64,000 bases of DNA, taken from NCBI RefSeq assembly GCF_020193655.1, contig NZ_JADYVE010000001.1, positions 744,001 through 808,000 on the forward strand, in the 5' to 3' direction. The notes beneath the pieces were generated by a model. The model was given only the letters and a program-made list of their open reading frames with translations, was not told the DNA's origin and made no database searches. Shown piece after piece: positions 16,801 to 24,694 of this stretch (within the stretch, counting starts at the first letter, position 1; every line of letters begins with the position of its first letter). The stretch comes from Ensifer sp. IC3342. Its GTDB lineage: Bacteria; Pseudomonadota; Alphaproteobacteria; Rhizobiales; Rhizobiaceae. The translations under genes and the position numbers were made by a program.

Positions 16801-16826
16801 AGCCGGTGTCGTGGCAAACACCGGCT
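16801..16826. terminator. Hairpin between convergent prophage genes
   Basis: A perfect nine-base-pair stem, AGCCGGTGT with ACACCGGCT, encloses an eight-base loop. It lies four bases after the stop of the plus-strand cassette and before the end of the minus-strand early operon. There is no good T-run on the plus side; on the minus side a short GTTTTATT follows. It probably works as a bidirectional terminator. Confidence 0.6.
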
Positions 16827-16896
16827 ACAATTCCAACGTTGACGAATTCATACAGGTGTTCGGCGTCGAAAGTCAATCCGTTTCGGATCCGAAACG

Positions 16897-17349
16897 TTAT
16901 TTGTACCCAAAGCATTTCGCGCAGGCCACCAGATCCTGCTCCAGCACCGGCGGGACATCGCGCGAGCTGATCCCAAACTTCAGCCCGATCTCCTTCGCTG
17001 TGAGCCCCAGCGCGCAATAGGAGGTCAGCCGTGCCGAGACCAGCATTCCCAGAACGGCCGTCGCCTTCTTGAGTTCGTCCATTGCTTCCAGCCGCTTCTC
17101 GGGAACGCCCTTCCATTCGCCGCCGCTGTTTCCGCCAAGATCCGGTGACGACGCCGAAGCCATGCCGGCCTGTTCCCACAGCCGAGCGTAGTGTGTGCCG
17201 GCGTGGTAGAGGTACATTCCCGGGCCGCCTCGCCCGTATCGCCATTCAAACGTGCCTGGCAGAGCGCGAACGCTCTGCTTAGTGGTCCGATTGGATGACA
17301 GACGCACTGAGACTTTACTGACCTTCGTACCGTCGAAGCCGGGCTTCAT
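16897..17349 (-). CDS. Putative helix-turn-helix protein at the end of the early operon
   Basis: The 150-residue product begins MKPGFDGTKVSKVSVRLSSN. The C-terminal part reads as a helix-turn-helix of the sigma-like type: 'LTAKEIGLKFGISSRDVPPVLEQDLVACAKCFGYK'. The layout (a 'HAGTHYARLWEQAG' block, a spacer, then a helical bundle with the HTH) recalls DUF6456-like regulators common in rhizobial prophages. It ends the early minus-strand operon, and its start lies 30 bases from the preceding stop. A role in early/late control is inference. The frame is open further upstream but without a better start. Confidence 0.5.
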   Translation of the reverse strand: MKPGFDGTKVSKVSVRLSSNRTTKQSVRALPGTFEWRYGRGGPGMYLYHAGTHYARLWEQAGMASASSPDLGGNSGGEWKGVPEKRLEAMDELKKATAVLGMLVSARLTSYCALGLTAKEIGLKFGISSRDVPPVLEQDLVACAKCFGYK

Positions 17350-17378
17350 CGAATTCCTCTTCGCTGCGGATGTCTGCT

Positions 17379-17807
17379 TCAAATCTTGAAATCCTTCAGT
17401 CTGTCCATGACCGCGGTTCGCGCCGGCCGAGGCCGTGCATTGCCTTTGCTGTTCGTCCTGTTCGGATAAGGCGACGGGAGCCCCATCTTCAACTCTCGGC
17501 AAGTAAAGCCCTTGGTTCGGAGTGTAGCGACCTGTGTTCGGCACTCGTGCTCGTCCAGACGCTCCTTGAAGAGTTCCGACCTTCCATTCTCAATCCGGTT
17601 GATCCGCCAATTGAGGAAAGGCATATCGGGGATGCGGTAGAACTCGTAGGAGACGATGACCGGCTTGGGTTTGAACCTCAGCCTGATCTCGGGTGAAGTC
17701 TTTTGAAGCTCCGTTTGCTTCTCCAGGCGCTCCACGTTGTCTTTGCCGAGGAGGTTTGCCATCCATCGGCGCTGCGTCGCTTCGTCTGCTTCCTCCAAAT
17801 GGCTCAT
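17379..17807 (-). CDS. Prophage early protein, function unknown (142 aa)
   Basis: The protein begins MSHLEEADEATQRRWMANLL and continues with charged helices, a central hydrophobic/aromatic block (PVIVSYEFYRIPDMPFLNWRINRIENG) and a basic C-terminus. GAGGTGAGGA lies immediately before ATG. No motif is recognised. It follows the helicase gene with a 73-base gap, in the replication operon. Confidence 0.5.
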   Translation of the reverse strand: MSHLEEADEATQRRWMANLLGKDNVERLEKQTELQKTSPEIRLRFKPKPVIVSYEFYRIPDMPFLNWRINRIENGRSELFKERLDEHECRTQVATLRTKGFTCRELKMGLPSPYPNRTNSKGNARPRPARTAVMDRLKDFKI

Positions 17808-17880
17808 TCCTCACCTCGACCAGAATGCACCATGCGACTTGCTCCTATTGCAGATGACGGAGAACACCTGATCGAGTCCA

Positions 17881-19419
17881 TCACATTGCCCTTACGCCTC
17901 GAACGGCGTCCTTCGACCTCGGTGACCTATAGCCCTCGATCTCGGGCAGGTACTCCAGGGCCGTCTCACCTTTCTTTCCAGACCAAGAGAAACGAGCCTT
18001 CTTCACCAGAACTACCGTTTCGTTGAGGCTTGGGTCAGGCACGTCAATGACCACCCCGTGGTCCGGCTTGTTGTACCAGGCCGCGCTTCCCTCAATGTCG
18101 TAGAGCGTGGGCGTTCTCGCTTCGCCGCCCTTGCCAACGTCCTTCGTTGGATGCGCAACGACAATCGCTAAAACATGATGCCGCAACGCAAATCGCCGTA
18201 TCTGTCGCAGCGCGCGGTTGACGTACTGCGTTTCGCTCTCACTTTTCGGCCGGGAATGCTCGACTTCGTTCCAAGGGTCGATGACCAGAACCTTTATGCC
18301 GTGCCTTATGACGGCATCCGAAGCCCTCTCCAGAAGCCACTCAAGCGTCATGTCTTCATCCATTTCACCCGTAGGGTCAGCATCGATGAAAACGAAATGA
18401 TCTTGGATGAACCGATCGGCCCGCGAGACCGTTTCCCGGTTCCAATTCGCTGCCGATACACCAGACGCCGCAAGCCGAAGTTTGAACCTCAGCGCCGGCA
18501 CAGTCGGAATTTCAAACGACGCGACGGCTATGGTGAATCCATGATTTCGCGCCAAGTTGACGCACATGTTCATGGTCCACGTCGATTTTCCATGCCCTGG
18601 GATACCTGTAACGACCAGCAGCTCGCCAAGCCAAAGGCGCAGGTACCCGTCAAGCTCCGGCCATCCTGTCGAATAGGTGCGAGGCTCATCAACTTCCGGA
18701 TAGTCGGAGAGCTGGTAAACCCCCTTCACAGGGTAAGCCTTCGCATCCATCAGAACCCGAACGACCTCGTCTGGGCCACACTTCGTCCGGACGTCGTTCA
18801 GGTCCTTGCATCCATCCGGGTATGTGACGAACGAGCAACGCGCAGCGCCTAAGCGCCTCAGCAGCTCTGCCCTCAGCCGCTGGCCAGGGGGATCGTTGTC
18901 GACCGCCAGGATAAACCGCTGAATTCTCTTTAGCCTGTCCCGGTTGTTGAAACAGAATTGGAACTTGCCGCTCGCATCGTCATCAGGGTTGCTGTCATCC
19001 AAGTGCTCTGGATCTTCCCCTTCACGAACAGGCAGAGCGCCGTCTGGAACGCTGACGGTCGTATGAAAACCGCAGTCGATCGCCGTCAAGGCATCGATTT
19101 CGCCCTCGGTGATGATGAGCGCCTTTGTCCCGGCCTCCAGCGCAGGATCATCCATGCAGTCGGCATTCCAGAACGTTTTCCGGCCGCCGACTCGCTGCCA
19201 GAACTTCTTGCCGGGTGCGCGGTATTTCTCGCCGACCGCCTTTCCACCATCAATGAACGGGAAGACGATGACATTACCATTCATGGCCGGCAAGATAGCG
19301 GTGGCGCCGTCGGGCTGCTGTTGGGCGCTACCCGTATAAACTCCTAAATGTTCGGCGACGGCCGGATCGATCATTCGATTTCGAAATGCCTGAATCCCCG
19401 AAGGGCCGAGTTGGTTCAT
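17881..19419 (-). CDS. Phage replicative helicase with TOPRIM primase domain
   Basis: The 512-residue protein has a TOPRIM domain with ALIITEGEIDALTAIDCG (Glu about 100) and FILAVDNDPPGQ (D-x-D about 185-187). A RecA/DnaB-type helicase domain follows: Walker A GIPGHGKSTW, Walker B IKVLVIDPWNE and 'VVAHPTKD'. This is a T7 gp4-like primase-helicase without its zinc domain. The zinc domain is encoded by the overlapping gene upstream in another frame. ATG at 19419 has GGAGG eleven bases upstream inside that gene, so independent coupled initiation is possible. It should unwind phage DNA at the fork and prime the lagging strand together with the zinc protein. Confidence 0.8.
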   Translation of the reverse strand: MNQLGPSGIQAFRNRMIDPAVAEHLGVYTGSAQQQPDGATAILPAMNGNVIVFPFIDGGKAVGEKYRAPGKKFWQRVGGRKTFWNADCMDDPALEAGTKALIITEGEIDALTAIDCGFHTTVSVPDGALPVREGEDPEHLDDSNPDDDASGKFQFCFNNRDRLKRIQRFILAVDNDPPGQRLRAELLRRLGAARCSFVTYPDGCKDLNDVRTKCGPDEVVRVLMDAKAYPVKGVYQLSDYPEVDEPRTYSTGWPELDGYLRLWLGELLVVTGIPGHGKSTWTMNMCVNLARNHGFTIAVASFEIPTVPALRFKLRLAASGVSAANWNRETVSRADRFIQDHFVFIDADPTGEMDEDMTLEWLLERASDAVIRHGIKVLVIDPWNEVEHSRPKSESETQYVNRALRQIRRFALRHHVLAIVVAHPTKDVGKGGEARTPTLYDIEGSAAWYNKPDHGVVIDVPDPSLNETVVLVKKARFSWSGKKGETALEYLPEIEGYRSPRSKDAVRGVRAM

Positions 19420-19618
19420 CGTAGAAGTCGCCTCCGTGGAAGCCGCAATGGTGGCAATTGAACTGGACGCCCTTAGCGTCTATCCGAACCGACAAGCATG
19501 GTTCCCGCTTGTTCTTCCGCGTCGGAGAGCATTTAGGGCAGGTTGATTTCTGATTTCCGCCAGCAATGCGCCTAAGCCGGATTCCATGTGCGGAAAGGAT
19601 GGATTCGGCCGTTTTCAT
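19328..19618 (-). CDS. Primase zinc-binding domain protein
   Basis: The 96-residue product begins MKTAESILSAHGIRLRRIAG and has a zinc ribbon: STCPKCSP at about 28 and FNCHHCGFHGG at about 54, i.e. CxxC...CxxC as in T7-type primases. It overlaps the TOPRIM-helicase gene by 92 bases in a different frame, and its start overlaps the DUF1376 gene stop by ATGA (19615-19618). In many related phages this zinc domain is the N-terminus of one long protein. Here it is either a separate subunit or the result of a frameshift. Confidence 0.65.
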   Translation of the reverse strand: MKTAESILSAHGIRLRRIAGGNQKSTCPKCSPTRKNKREPCLSVRIDAKGVQFNCHHCGFHGGDFYDEPTRPFGDSGISKSNDRSGRRRTFRSLYG

Positions 19619-20409
19619 ATCCTGGGATCGGAGCGCCGCCGCGCTTCGCCTCCCATCGCTCTTGCAGCCTGCGCAGCGTTGATGCGCTCGACCGCGTCCC
19701 GTTCTTTTTTCGCCAAGGCGCCGCTGACAGCCGTAAACCACCGGCTGCCTTTCTCGCCGGCCCACTCGTCCAACGCCCACAGTTCCGCCTCGACGGAGAT
19801 ATGGGGAAACGCCTTCTTCCAGTTCGCCAGATCCCTGGCCAAAAGCCTGATTGTCTTGGCTTCGAAAGCGTATTCGGCGGCGTTGGCGGCATCATCATCG
19901 TTAGATGATGATATTATTTCTATTCTCTTCCCTTCCCTTCCCTTCCCTTCGGGGCTTGTAACAGTCTTTGTCACCGGCTCTGTTACAGAAGGAGTTACAG
20001 CGTCTGTCACAGAGTCTGTCACTGACGAAGAACGACCTTCTGCTAACGCCTGCCGAGCCGCACTCGTGCGGGTTTTGTTTTTCCTAAGCTTCGCTGCTCC
20101 GTCCGTCGCAATGTCTGTTACAGCACTGTGCCAGATCCGCCCGTCGCGACGCTCCCAGCCGCGGAGTATCTCTTCTTTGAGGTTCTCCCATTCCTGGGGG
20201 GACGCCATGGCGGCATCGGCGAGAACGTCATCGTCGTCCTCGATGCTTCCAGCCGGCACCTCGTGCCACGCCCGCATCCAAAGGTTGATCATGTAGAACG
20301 CCAGCTCTGGCTTGCGCTTACACCGAAGCCATGCCTTTGACTTCCGAAGCCGCTCGATCTGCAGAGGCATGTACGGCAAGCACCGCACGTCTGTTGCTTC
20401 ATCTGACAT
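19615..20409 (-). CDS. DUF1376-family phage replication-region protein
   Basis: The 264-residue protein starts MSDEATDVRCLPYMPLQIER and has the DUF1376-like block 'RLRKSKAWLRCKRKPELAFYMINLWMRAWHEVPAGSIEDDDDVLADAA', a winged-helix-like domain common in phage replication operons. A striking VTDSVTDAVTPSVTEPVTKT repeat (about residues 126-147) and a Lys/Glu/Ser-rich linker follow, then a helical C-terminus with an ALDEWAGEKGSRWF motif. A frame upstream of 20409 is open, but the domain starts here. A role in replication initiation is inferred from family and operon. Confidence 0.65.
   Translation of the reverse strand: MSDEATDVRCLPYMPLQIERLRKSKAWLRCKRKPELAFYMINLWMRAWHEVPAGSIEDDDDVLADAAMASPQEWENLKEEILRGWERRDGRIWHSAVTDIATDGAAKLRKNKTRTSAARQALAEGRSSSVTDSVTDAVTPSVTEPVTKTVTSPEGKGREGKRIEIISSSNDDDAANAAEYAFEAKTIRLLARDLANWKKAFPHISVEAELWALDEWAGEKGSRWFTAVSGALAKKERDAVERINAAQAARAMGGEARRRSDPRI
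19927..19950. repeat. CTTCC pentanucleotide tract inside the DUF1376-type gene
   Basis: Nearly five tandem CTTCC units lie in the coding sequence of the linker region. Pentanucleotide tracts are prone to slipped-strand changes, and a gain or loss of one unit would shift the frame. It is intact here. Confidence 0.7.
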
Positions 20410-20632
20410 CAGCGGCCCTCGTCCGGAGGACAGGGAAGAGCGCGACGTTCCCACCAGTGGTTGGTCTCGCTGGCAGCTTATGGTCGTCATCAAGGTAGAC
20501 GTTTAGAAACGCGACCCAAGCATCGGCCGCGATCCTGCCATCCAGAAAATCGCCCGTCTGGTCGGCTTTCAATTTCGCTAGGCGGTATTCTTCCCAAGCC
20601 GCCACCTGTTGTTCTTCGAGCGGTGACATCAT
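20399..20632 (-). CDS. Small prophage early protein (77 aa)
   Basis: The protein begins MMSPLEEQQVAAWEEYRLAKLKADQTGDFLDGRIAADAWVAFLNVYL, an amphipathic helical protein. It overlaps the excisionase-like gene by ATGA (20629-20632) and runs 11 bases into the next gene. I recognise no family. It is the second gene of the early operon. Confidence 0.5.
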   Translation of the reverse strand: MMSPLEEQQVAAWEEYRLAKLKADQTGDFLDGRIAADAWVAFLNVYLDDDHKLPARPTTGGNVALFPVLRTRAADVR

Positions 20633-20817
20633 GCCGCCGGCTCCAGGAAAAAGCTCAAGAGTTTGGATCGCTCGGCGACCCAGCGACCGCCAACCTTCTT
20701 CGCTGGAAGTTCGCCGTTATCAAGCATGTAGAATGTTGCGCGAGTCGATCTGCCTATGATTTTCGCAATCGCCTCGGCCCCCCAGATAAGCTCAAGGCCG
20801 TTTTCAATTTCGCTCAA
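20629..20817 (-). CDS. Excisionase/AlpA-like small DNA-binding protein
   Basis: The 62-residue product has a winged helix-turn-helix of the excisionase type: 'WGAEAIAKIIGRSTRATFYMLDNGELPAKKVGGRWVAERSKLLSFF'. The start is TTG at 20817 with AAAGGAG eight bases upstream. It is the first gene of the minus-strand early operon and faces the plus-strand repressor/integrase unit. This family either directs excision or regulates early transcription; here both are possible. Confidence 0.65.
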   Translation of the reverse strand: MSEIENGLELIWGAEAIAKIIGRSTRATFYMLDNGELPAKKVGGRWVAERSKLLSFFLEPAA

Positions 20818-20852
20818 TTCGTTGTCTCCTTTCGCATAATTTGTTAATCATA

Positions 20853-20885
20853 CGGAATCGCTACATCTTGACGATAGCGACTCCG
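20853..20885. promoter_or_regulatory. Inverted repeat in the divergent early/lysogeny control region
   Basis: CGGAATCGCTA and TAGCGACTCCG form an 11-base inverted repeat with one mismatch around an 11-base spacer. It lies in the 129-base gap between the excisionase-like gene and the ribbon-helix-helix gene. A TTGACG sequence lies inside the spacer. It is the best operator candidate for the phage regulator. No promoter could be fixed with certainty. Confidence 0.45.
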
Positions 20886-20946
20886 TAGTATTGATGCAAG
20901 CAGGAAAGTATCGCAACTCGCTACTATCCAACGAGGGAGACGTTCG

Positions 20947-21591
20947 ATGGCACGCGAAAAATATCCAAGTGATAAGCAGGATCAGTTTATGGTGCGCCTG
21001 CCGGAGGGAATGCGTGACAGGATTAAAAAAGGTGCAGAGCGCAGCGGGCGCTCAATGAACGCCGAGATTGTCGCGGCACTGGAGACATACTATCCGCCAG
21101 AGCCTTCGATTTATGAAGTTTTAGACCGCGTCCACAACGCGATCGAACTTGCGCAGAACGCTCAGTTGACCCCGTATAGGAAGGAATTGATTGAAGCACT
21201 CGACCAGTTCTCGGAGCAAATATCGAACGGGATGGAACTAGATCAGTTCCAGCAGCCTCTTATAGGTCCTGAATATCAATCAGCCGGCAGGTTTATTGAC
21301 CGCTACCGAAGATGGGAGCGCGCGAAAAAGTATGGGGTGGAAACCGAAGACTTTGCACGCGAATTAGAGCGCGGGATGTTTTCGCGGCTTCCTGGAGATC
21401 GGGTTCTCCTATTCATCAAGTGGTTTAATGAAGGACGCGACGAGGAAGTCTTGAAAAATCTTCGCCTATCGGAAACCAAATTCGTCGATAAGCATGCAGT
21501 CCTAGAGATTTTGCGCAACCATTTCGAGCGCTTCTATCGTGAGAATTGGGGAGACCCAAATGACCCTCCGCCCTGGGATGAAGAGTTTTAA
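20947..21591 (+). CDS. Arc-type ribbon-helix-helix regulator with C-terminal extension
   Basis: The 214-residue protein starts MAREKYPSDKQDQFMVRLPE and continues 'GMRDRIKKGAERSGRSMNAEIVAALETYY', a clear Arc-like ribbon-helix-helix domain (residues about 12-50). The strand QFMVRL is expected to contact DNA. The rest is helical, charged and without a known domain, ending in PPPWDEEF. GAGGGAGA precedes ATG. It sits two bases before the integrase and faces the early operon across an inverted repeat. No CI-type repressor is visible in the window, so this is the candidate lysogeny repressor. Confidence 0.7.
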   Translation: MAREKYPSDKQDQFMVRLPEGMRDRIKKGAERSGRSMNAEIVAALETYYPPEPSIYEVLDRVHNAIELAQNAQLTPYRKELIEALDQFSEQISNGMELDQFQQPLIGPEYQSAGRFIDRYRRWERAKKYGVETEDFARELERGMFSRLPGDRVLLFIKWFNEGRDEEVLKNLRLSETKFVDKHAVLEILRNHFERFYRENWGDPNDPPPWDEEF

Positions 21592-21593
21592 AA

Positions 21594-22799
21594 ATGTCCG
21601 TCCGCAAGCGCACCTGGACCACGCCCAAGGGCGTAGAGCAATCCGCTTGGGTGGTTGATTACGTCGACACCAAAGGCAAGCGTCGGCTGAAGACATTCGC
21701 GAAGAAAAAAGATGCCGACGCATTCGCCGCTACGGCCACTGTCGAGGTCAGGGAAGGTGTCCATGTCGCGGACAGTGACACCGTCACCATCGAGGAGGCC
21801 GGCAAGTTCTGGCTCAAATCTGGCGATGCGGCGGGGCTAGAGCGCACGACCATGGATCAGCGCCGGCAGCACCTGAATCTACACATCGTTCCCCTCGCCG
21901 GCGCCGTTAAGCTGACAAAGGTCACCGCGCCTTGGGTGCGCTCTTTTCAGGATGATTTGCGGGAGAAAGGCCGATCGGCCGCGATGGTGAAGCGCATCAC
22001 GGTCAGCCTCGGAAGCATCCTCGCAGATGCCCAGGGGCGCGGCCTTGTGGTGCGCAATGCGGTGCATGAGCTATCCAAGGCGCGATCGGGCACGAAAGCC
22101 TCAGAGAAGCGCGCCAAGGCGAAACTGAGGGTCGGACGGGACATTCCGACCAATGCAGAGATCCGGGCAATCCTCGACGCTGCTACAGGCCGATATCGCC
22201 CGCTCTTGGTGACCATGATCTTCACTGGCATCCGGGCCAGCGAGGCGCGCGGACTGCGGTGGGAAGATGTCGACCTGAAGCAAGCCATTCTGCACGTCAG
22301 GCAGCGAGCGGACCGCTATGGCGATGTCGGAATGCCAAAGTCCGAAGCAGGGCAGCGAACCGTTCCCCTGCCCCCGATTGCCGTCAACACACTGAAGGAA
22401 TGGAAGCTGGCTTGCCCCAAGAGCGAGGCCGGGCTCGTCTTCCCGAACACGGCCGGGAATATCGAGAACCATCAGAACATGCTCAAGCGCGGTCTATGGC
22501 CGATACTGATCGCCGCGGGCGTCACCACCACTACCGACGAATTGGACAAGGAAGAAAAGCCAACCCTCGCGGCGAAATACTCGGGCTTCCATGCCCTGCG
22601 GCACTGGTATGCGTCCTGGTGCATCAACAGGAAGGCGGACGGCGGTTTGGAACTGACGGCTAAGGCCGTTCAGGCACGCATGGGCCACAGCTCCATTCAG
22701 GTCACGTTCGACACCTATGGGCACTTGTTTCCGGCTATCGACGAAGGCGCGGAAATGGCTGCCGCGGAACGCGCGCTGTTCGCGATCGACGCGACATAG
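21594..22799 (+). CDS. int: Tyrosine-type site-specific integrase
   Basis: The 401-residue recombinase inserts the phage at a tRNA-Gln gene. An N-terminal arm-binding region precedes a SAM-like core-binding domain (about 65-155). The catalytic domain shows FTGIRASEARGLRWEDV with the first Arg, HALRHWYASW with the His-x-x-Arg pair, and MGHSSIQVTFDTYGHLF with His and the nucleophilic Tyr. All key residues are present, so it should be active. It starts two bases after the regulator gene stop, suggesting coupled translation, and ends 49 bases before the attachment site. Confidence 0.9.
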   Translation: MSVRKRTWTTPKGVEQSAWVVDYVDTKGKRRLKTFAKKKDADAFAATATVEVREGVHVADSDTVTIEEAGKFWLKSGDAAGLERTTMDQRRQHLNLHIVPLAGAVKLTKVTAPWVRSFQDDLREKGRSAAMVKRITVSLGSILADAQGRGLVVRNAVHELSKARSGTKASEKRAKAKLRVGRDIPTNAEIRAILDAATGRYRPLLVTMIFTGIRASEARGLRWEDVDLKQAILHVRQRADRYGDVGMPKSEAGQRTVPLPPIAVNTLKEWKLACPKSEAGLVFPNTAGNIENHQNMLKRGLWPILIAAGVTTTTDELDKEEKPTLAAKYSGFHALRHWYASWCINRKADGGLELTAKAVQARMGHSSIQVTFDTYGHLFPAIDEGAEMAAAERALFAIDAT

Positions 22800-22847
22800 A
22801 CGCGACATGGAGGAAAAAAGCCGTTTTATTTCAACGGCGATTGAAAC

Positions 22848-22892
22848 ACTCTGACTCCGTTAGTCCTGGTTCGAATCCAGGTTCCCCAGCCA
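22848..22892 (+). other. Right attachment site: 3' half of tRNA-Gln(CTG)
   Basis: The sequence from ACTCTGACTCCG through the T-arm CCTGGTTCGAATCCAGG to TTCCCCAGCCA is the 3' part of a tRNA-Gln with CTG anticodon. It includes the anticodon loop CTCTGAC, the 3' anticodon stem, the T-arm, the acceptor strand, discriminator G and CCA. The bases before it do not complete a D-arm or 5' acceptor, so it is a fragment. This is the usual footprint of integration into a tRNA gene. The intact tRNA should lie at the other prophage end, left of this window. Confidence 0.85.
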
Positions 22893-22960
22893 ATCCCAGA
22901 CCAGTATTCGGCGATAATCTGCAACTCACAACGCAGCTTTTGCTATTGGGAACGCCCCCG

Positions 22961-23326
22961 CTATTCCGCCGACCGATATTGCAGCGTAAACACATTCCCG
23001 GCGATCTCGTCGGCGAGTGCCTTCGAAAACTCCAGCGGCATGCAGCCTTGCAGCGCCTCGGTCGCCGCCGCCACGAAGGCTTTACGTTGTGTTTCGTCTC
23101 CGGTGACGCGGATCGCGGTCGGTTGCGGTGGACCCATCAGCGTTCCGTTGCCCTTGAATCCGAACTTCAAGGTGACGAAGGAATCCTTGATGCCCGACGG
23201 CGGGGTCCAGCATTTGCCGAGGGCGTTGCCGACATCCTCGATGGTCTGCAGGGGCTCCGCCCACGACGGACCCGTTGCGGTGACGAGGAATAAGCCCGCC
23301 AGACCCCACAGTGCAACGACTCTCAT
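22961..23326 (-). CDS. Secreted conserved rhizobial protein (TonB-C-like fold, tentative)
   Basis: The 121-residue product has a signal peptide (MRVVALWGLAGLFLVTATGPSWA). The mature part contains 'VGNALGKCWTPPSGIKDSFVTLKFGFKGNGTLMGPPQPTAI' and 'AFVAAATEALQGCMPLEFS', with two Cys likely paired in the periplasm. The W-x-P / strand / 'ATEAL..C.P' layout resembles TonB C-terminal-like periplasmic domains. It is the first host gene after the attachment site. No function can be assigned. Confidence 0.65.
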   Translation of the reverse strand: MRVVALWGLAGLFLVTATGPSWAEPLQTIEDVGNALGKCWTPPSGIKDSFVTLKFGFKGNGTLMGPPQPTAIRVTGDETQRKAFVAAATEALQGCMPLEFSKALADEIAGNVFTLQYRSAE

Positions 23327-23434
23327 TGCGATCTCAACCCCACTTCGAACGAACCGATAATCCAGCCCGCTGAAGATTGCGTATAACAGCGCCCTGAGGC
23401 AAGCCGTCCAGCATCTTCCACAAGAGCCGAATGT

Positions 23435-24577
23435 CTACAGTAATCCGCGTTTCGCAAGATTGCGCATCAGCGCGGTCGTGCCAAACGTCCATGGCGGGCA
23501 TTCGGTCGCAAGCCGTACCGTATTGACGAGGCTGCCGAGCGCTGGACTTGAAATCGTCACGACATCGCCAAGCTTGTGGGTAAAGCCCTGCCCTGGCTCG
23601 TCGCGGTCCTCGACAGGCGCGAACAGCGTGCCCATGAACAGCATCAGCCCGTCCGGATATTGATGATGCGGGCCGATGGTCTGGGCGACGAGATCGAGCG
23701 GGTCGCGGCTGATCTCGCGCATCGTGCTCGCACCGTCGAGACGGAAGCCGTCGGATCCTTCGATCAGCAGGTCGAGATCAGCATTGCGCACGTCATCGAT
23801 CGAATAGGTCTCGTCGAAAAGCCGGATGAATGGCCCGATCGCGCAGGAGGCGTTGTTGTCCTTGGCCTTGCCGAGAAGCAGCGCGGAGCGCCCCTCGACA
23901 TCGCGCAGATTGACATCGTTGCCGAGTGTGGCGCCTTTGACGCGGCCATCGCTCGCGACAGCGAGCACGATTTCCGGCTCTGGGTTGTTCCAGCGCGAAA
24001 CGGGATGGAGCCCGACTGGCGCGCCCCAGCCGACCGACGACAGCGGTTGAGCCTTGGTGAAGACCTCCGCGTCGGGACCGATGCCGACCTCGAGATATTG
24101 CGACCAGACCCCCTCTTCGATGAGGGCCGCCTTGACGCGGGCCGATTCGGGCGAGCCCGCCTTCAGGTTCCTAAGGCTGTTGCCGATGATCGCCGTGACG
24201 CGTTCGCGAATTGCTTCGGCCCTGGCGGCGTCGCCCGCCGCGCGCTCTTCGATGACGCGCTCGATCATCGAACGAGCGAAGGTCACCCCGCAGGCCTTGA
24301 TCGCCTGGAGATCGCAGGGCGCGAGTAGATGCAGTTGTCCCGCCTCGCCCGCTTCCAACCGTCCCATGACGGCGGCGAGTGGCGCAAGCGTTTCACCAGA
24401 AGCGGAGCGGGCATGGGCTACGGGATCATCGAGATCGAGAAGATCGCGCATCGTCGGCACCGCCTTCGACGTGATATCGACGAGTTGCCCTTCCCTGAGG
24501 GTCACAAGGCTTGGTCCCTCAACGTCCGGACGCCAAACCCGCCCGACGAAGGTTCCCGATTGATATGCAGCAGTCAT
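23435..24577 (-). CDS. Fumarylacetoacetate hydrolase-family protein
   Basis: The 380-residue cytosolic protein belongs to the FAH/2-oxohept-3-ene-dioate hydratase superfamily, which acts on beta-diketo acids with a divalent metal. Visible parts: KACGVTFARSMIE, the metal-site pattern around 'PEIVLAVASDGRVKGATLGNDVNLRDVEG', and 'VGWGAPVGLHPVSRWNNPEPE'. The C-terminus has 'LGDVVTISSPALGSLVNTV'. The start is ATG at 24577 with GGGAGGAGC just upstream; an upstream extension of the frame lacks such a site. The substrate cannot be named; aromatic or sugar-acid catabolism is typical. Confidence 0.75.
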   Translation of the reverse strand: MTAAYQSGTFVGRVWRPDVEGPSLVTLREGQLVDITSKAVPTMRDLLDLDDPVAHARSASGETLAPLAAVMGRLEAGEAGQLHLLAPCDLQAIKACGVTFARSMIERVIEERAAGDAARAEAIRERVTAIIGNSLRNLKAGSPESARVKAALIEEGVWSQYLEVGIGPDAEVFTKAQPLSSVGWGAPVGLHPVSRWNNPEPEIVLAVASDGRVKGATLGNDVNLRDVEGRSALLLGKAKDNNASCAIGPFIRLFDETYSIDDVRNADLDLLIEGSDGFRLDGASTMREISRDPLDLVAQTIGPHHQYPDGLMLFMGTLFAPVEDRDEPGQGFTHKLGDVVTISSPALGSLVNTVRLATECPPWTFGTTALMRNLAKRGLL

Positions 24578-24694
24578 TTGCTCCTCCCGATGCATGCAGC
24601 GTTTTCGCGGCATTCAAGCGAGCTTTTTTGCAGTTACAATACGTATCTGTAAAGCACCTTTGCGCGGCAAATTGTAGCTCGCGCTGCCTACAAC

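Noticed and set aside
19961-20030. Short repeated GTnAC units, considered as a CRISPR-like or operator array
   Set aside because: The units code for a VT peptide repeat in frame, are only six to nine bases apart and have no spacers or cas genes. No CRISPR array was seen anywhere in the window.
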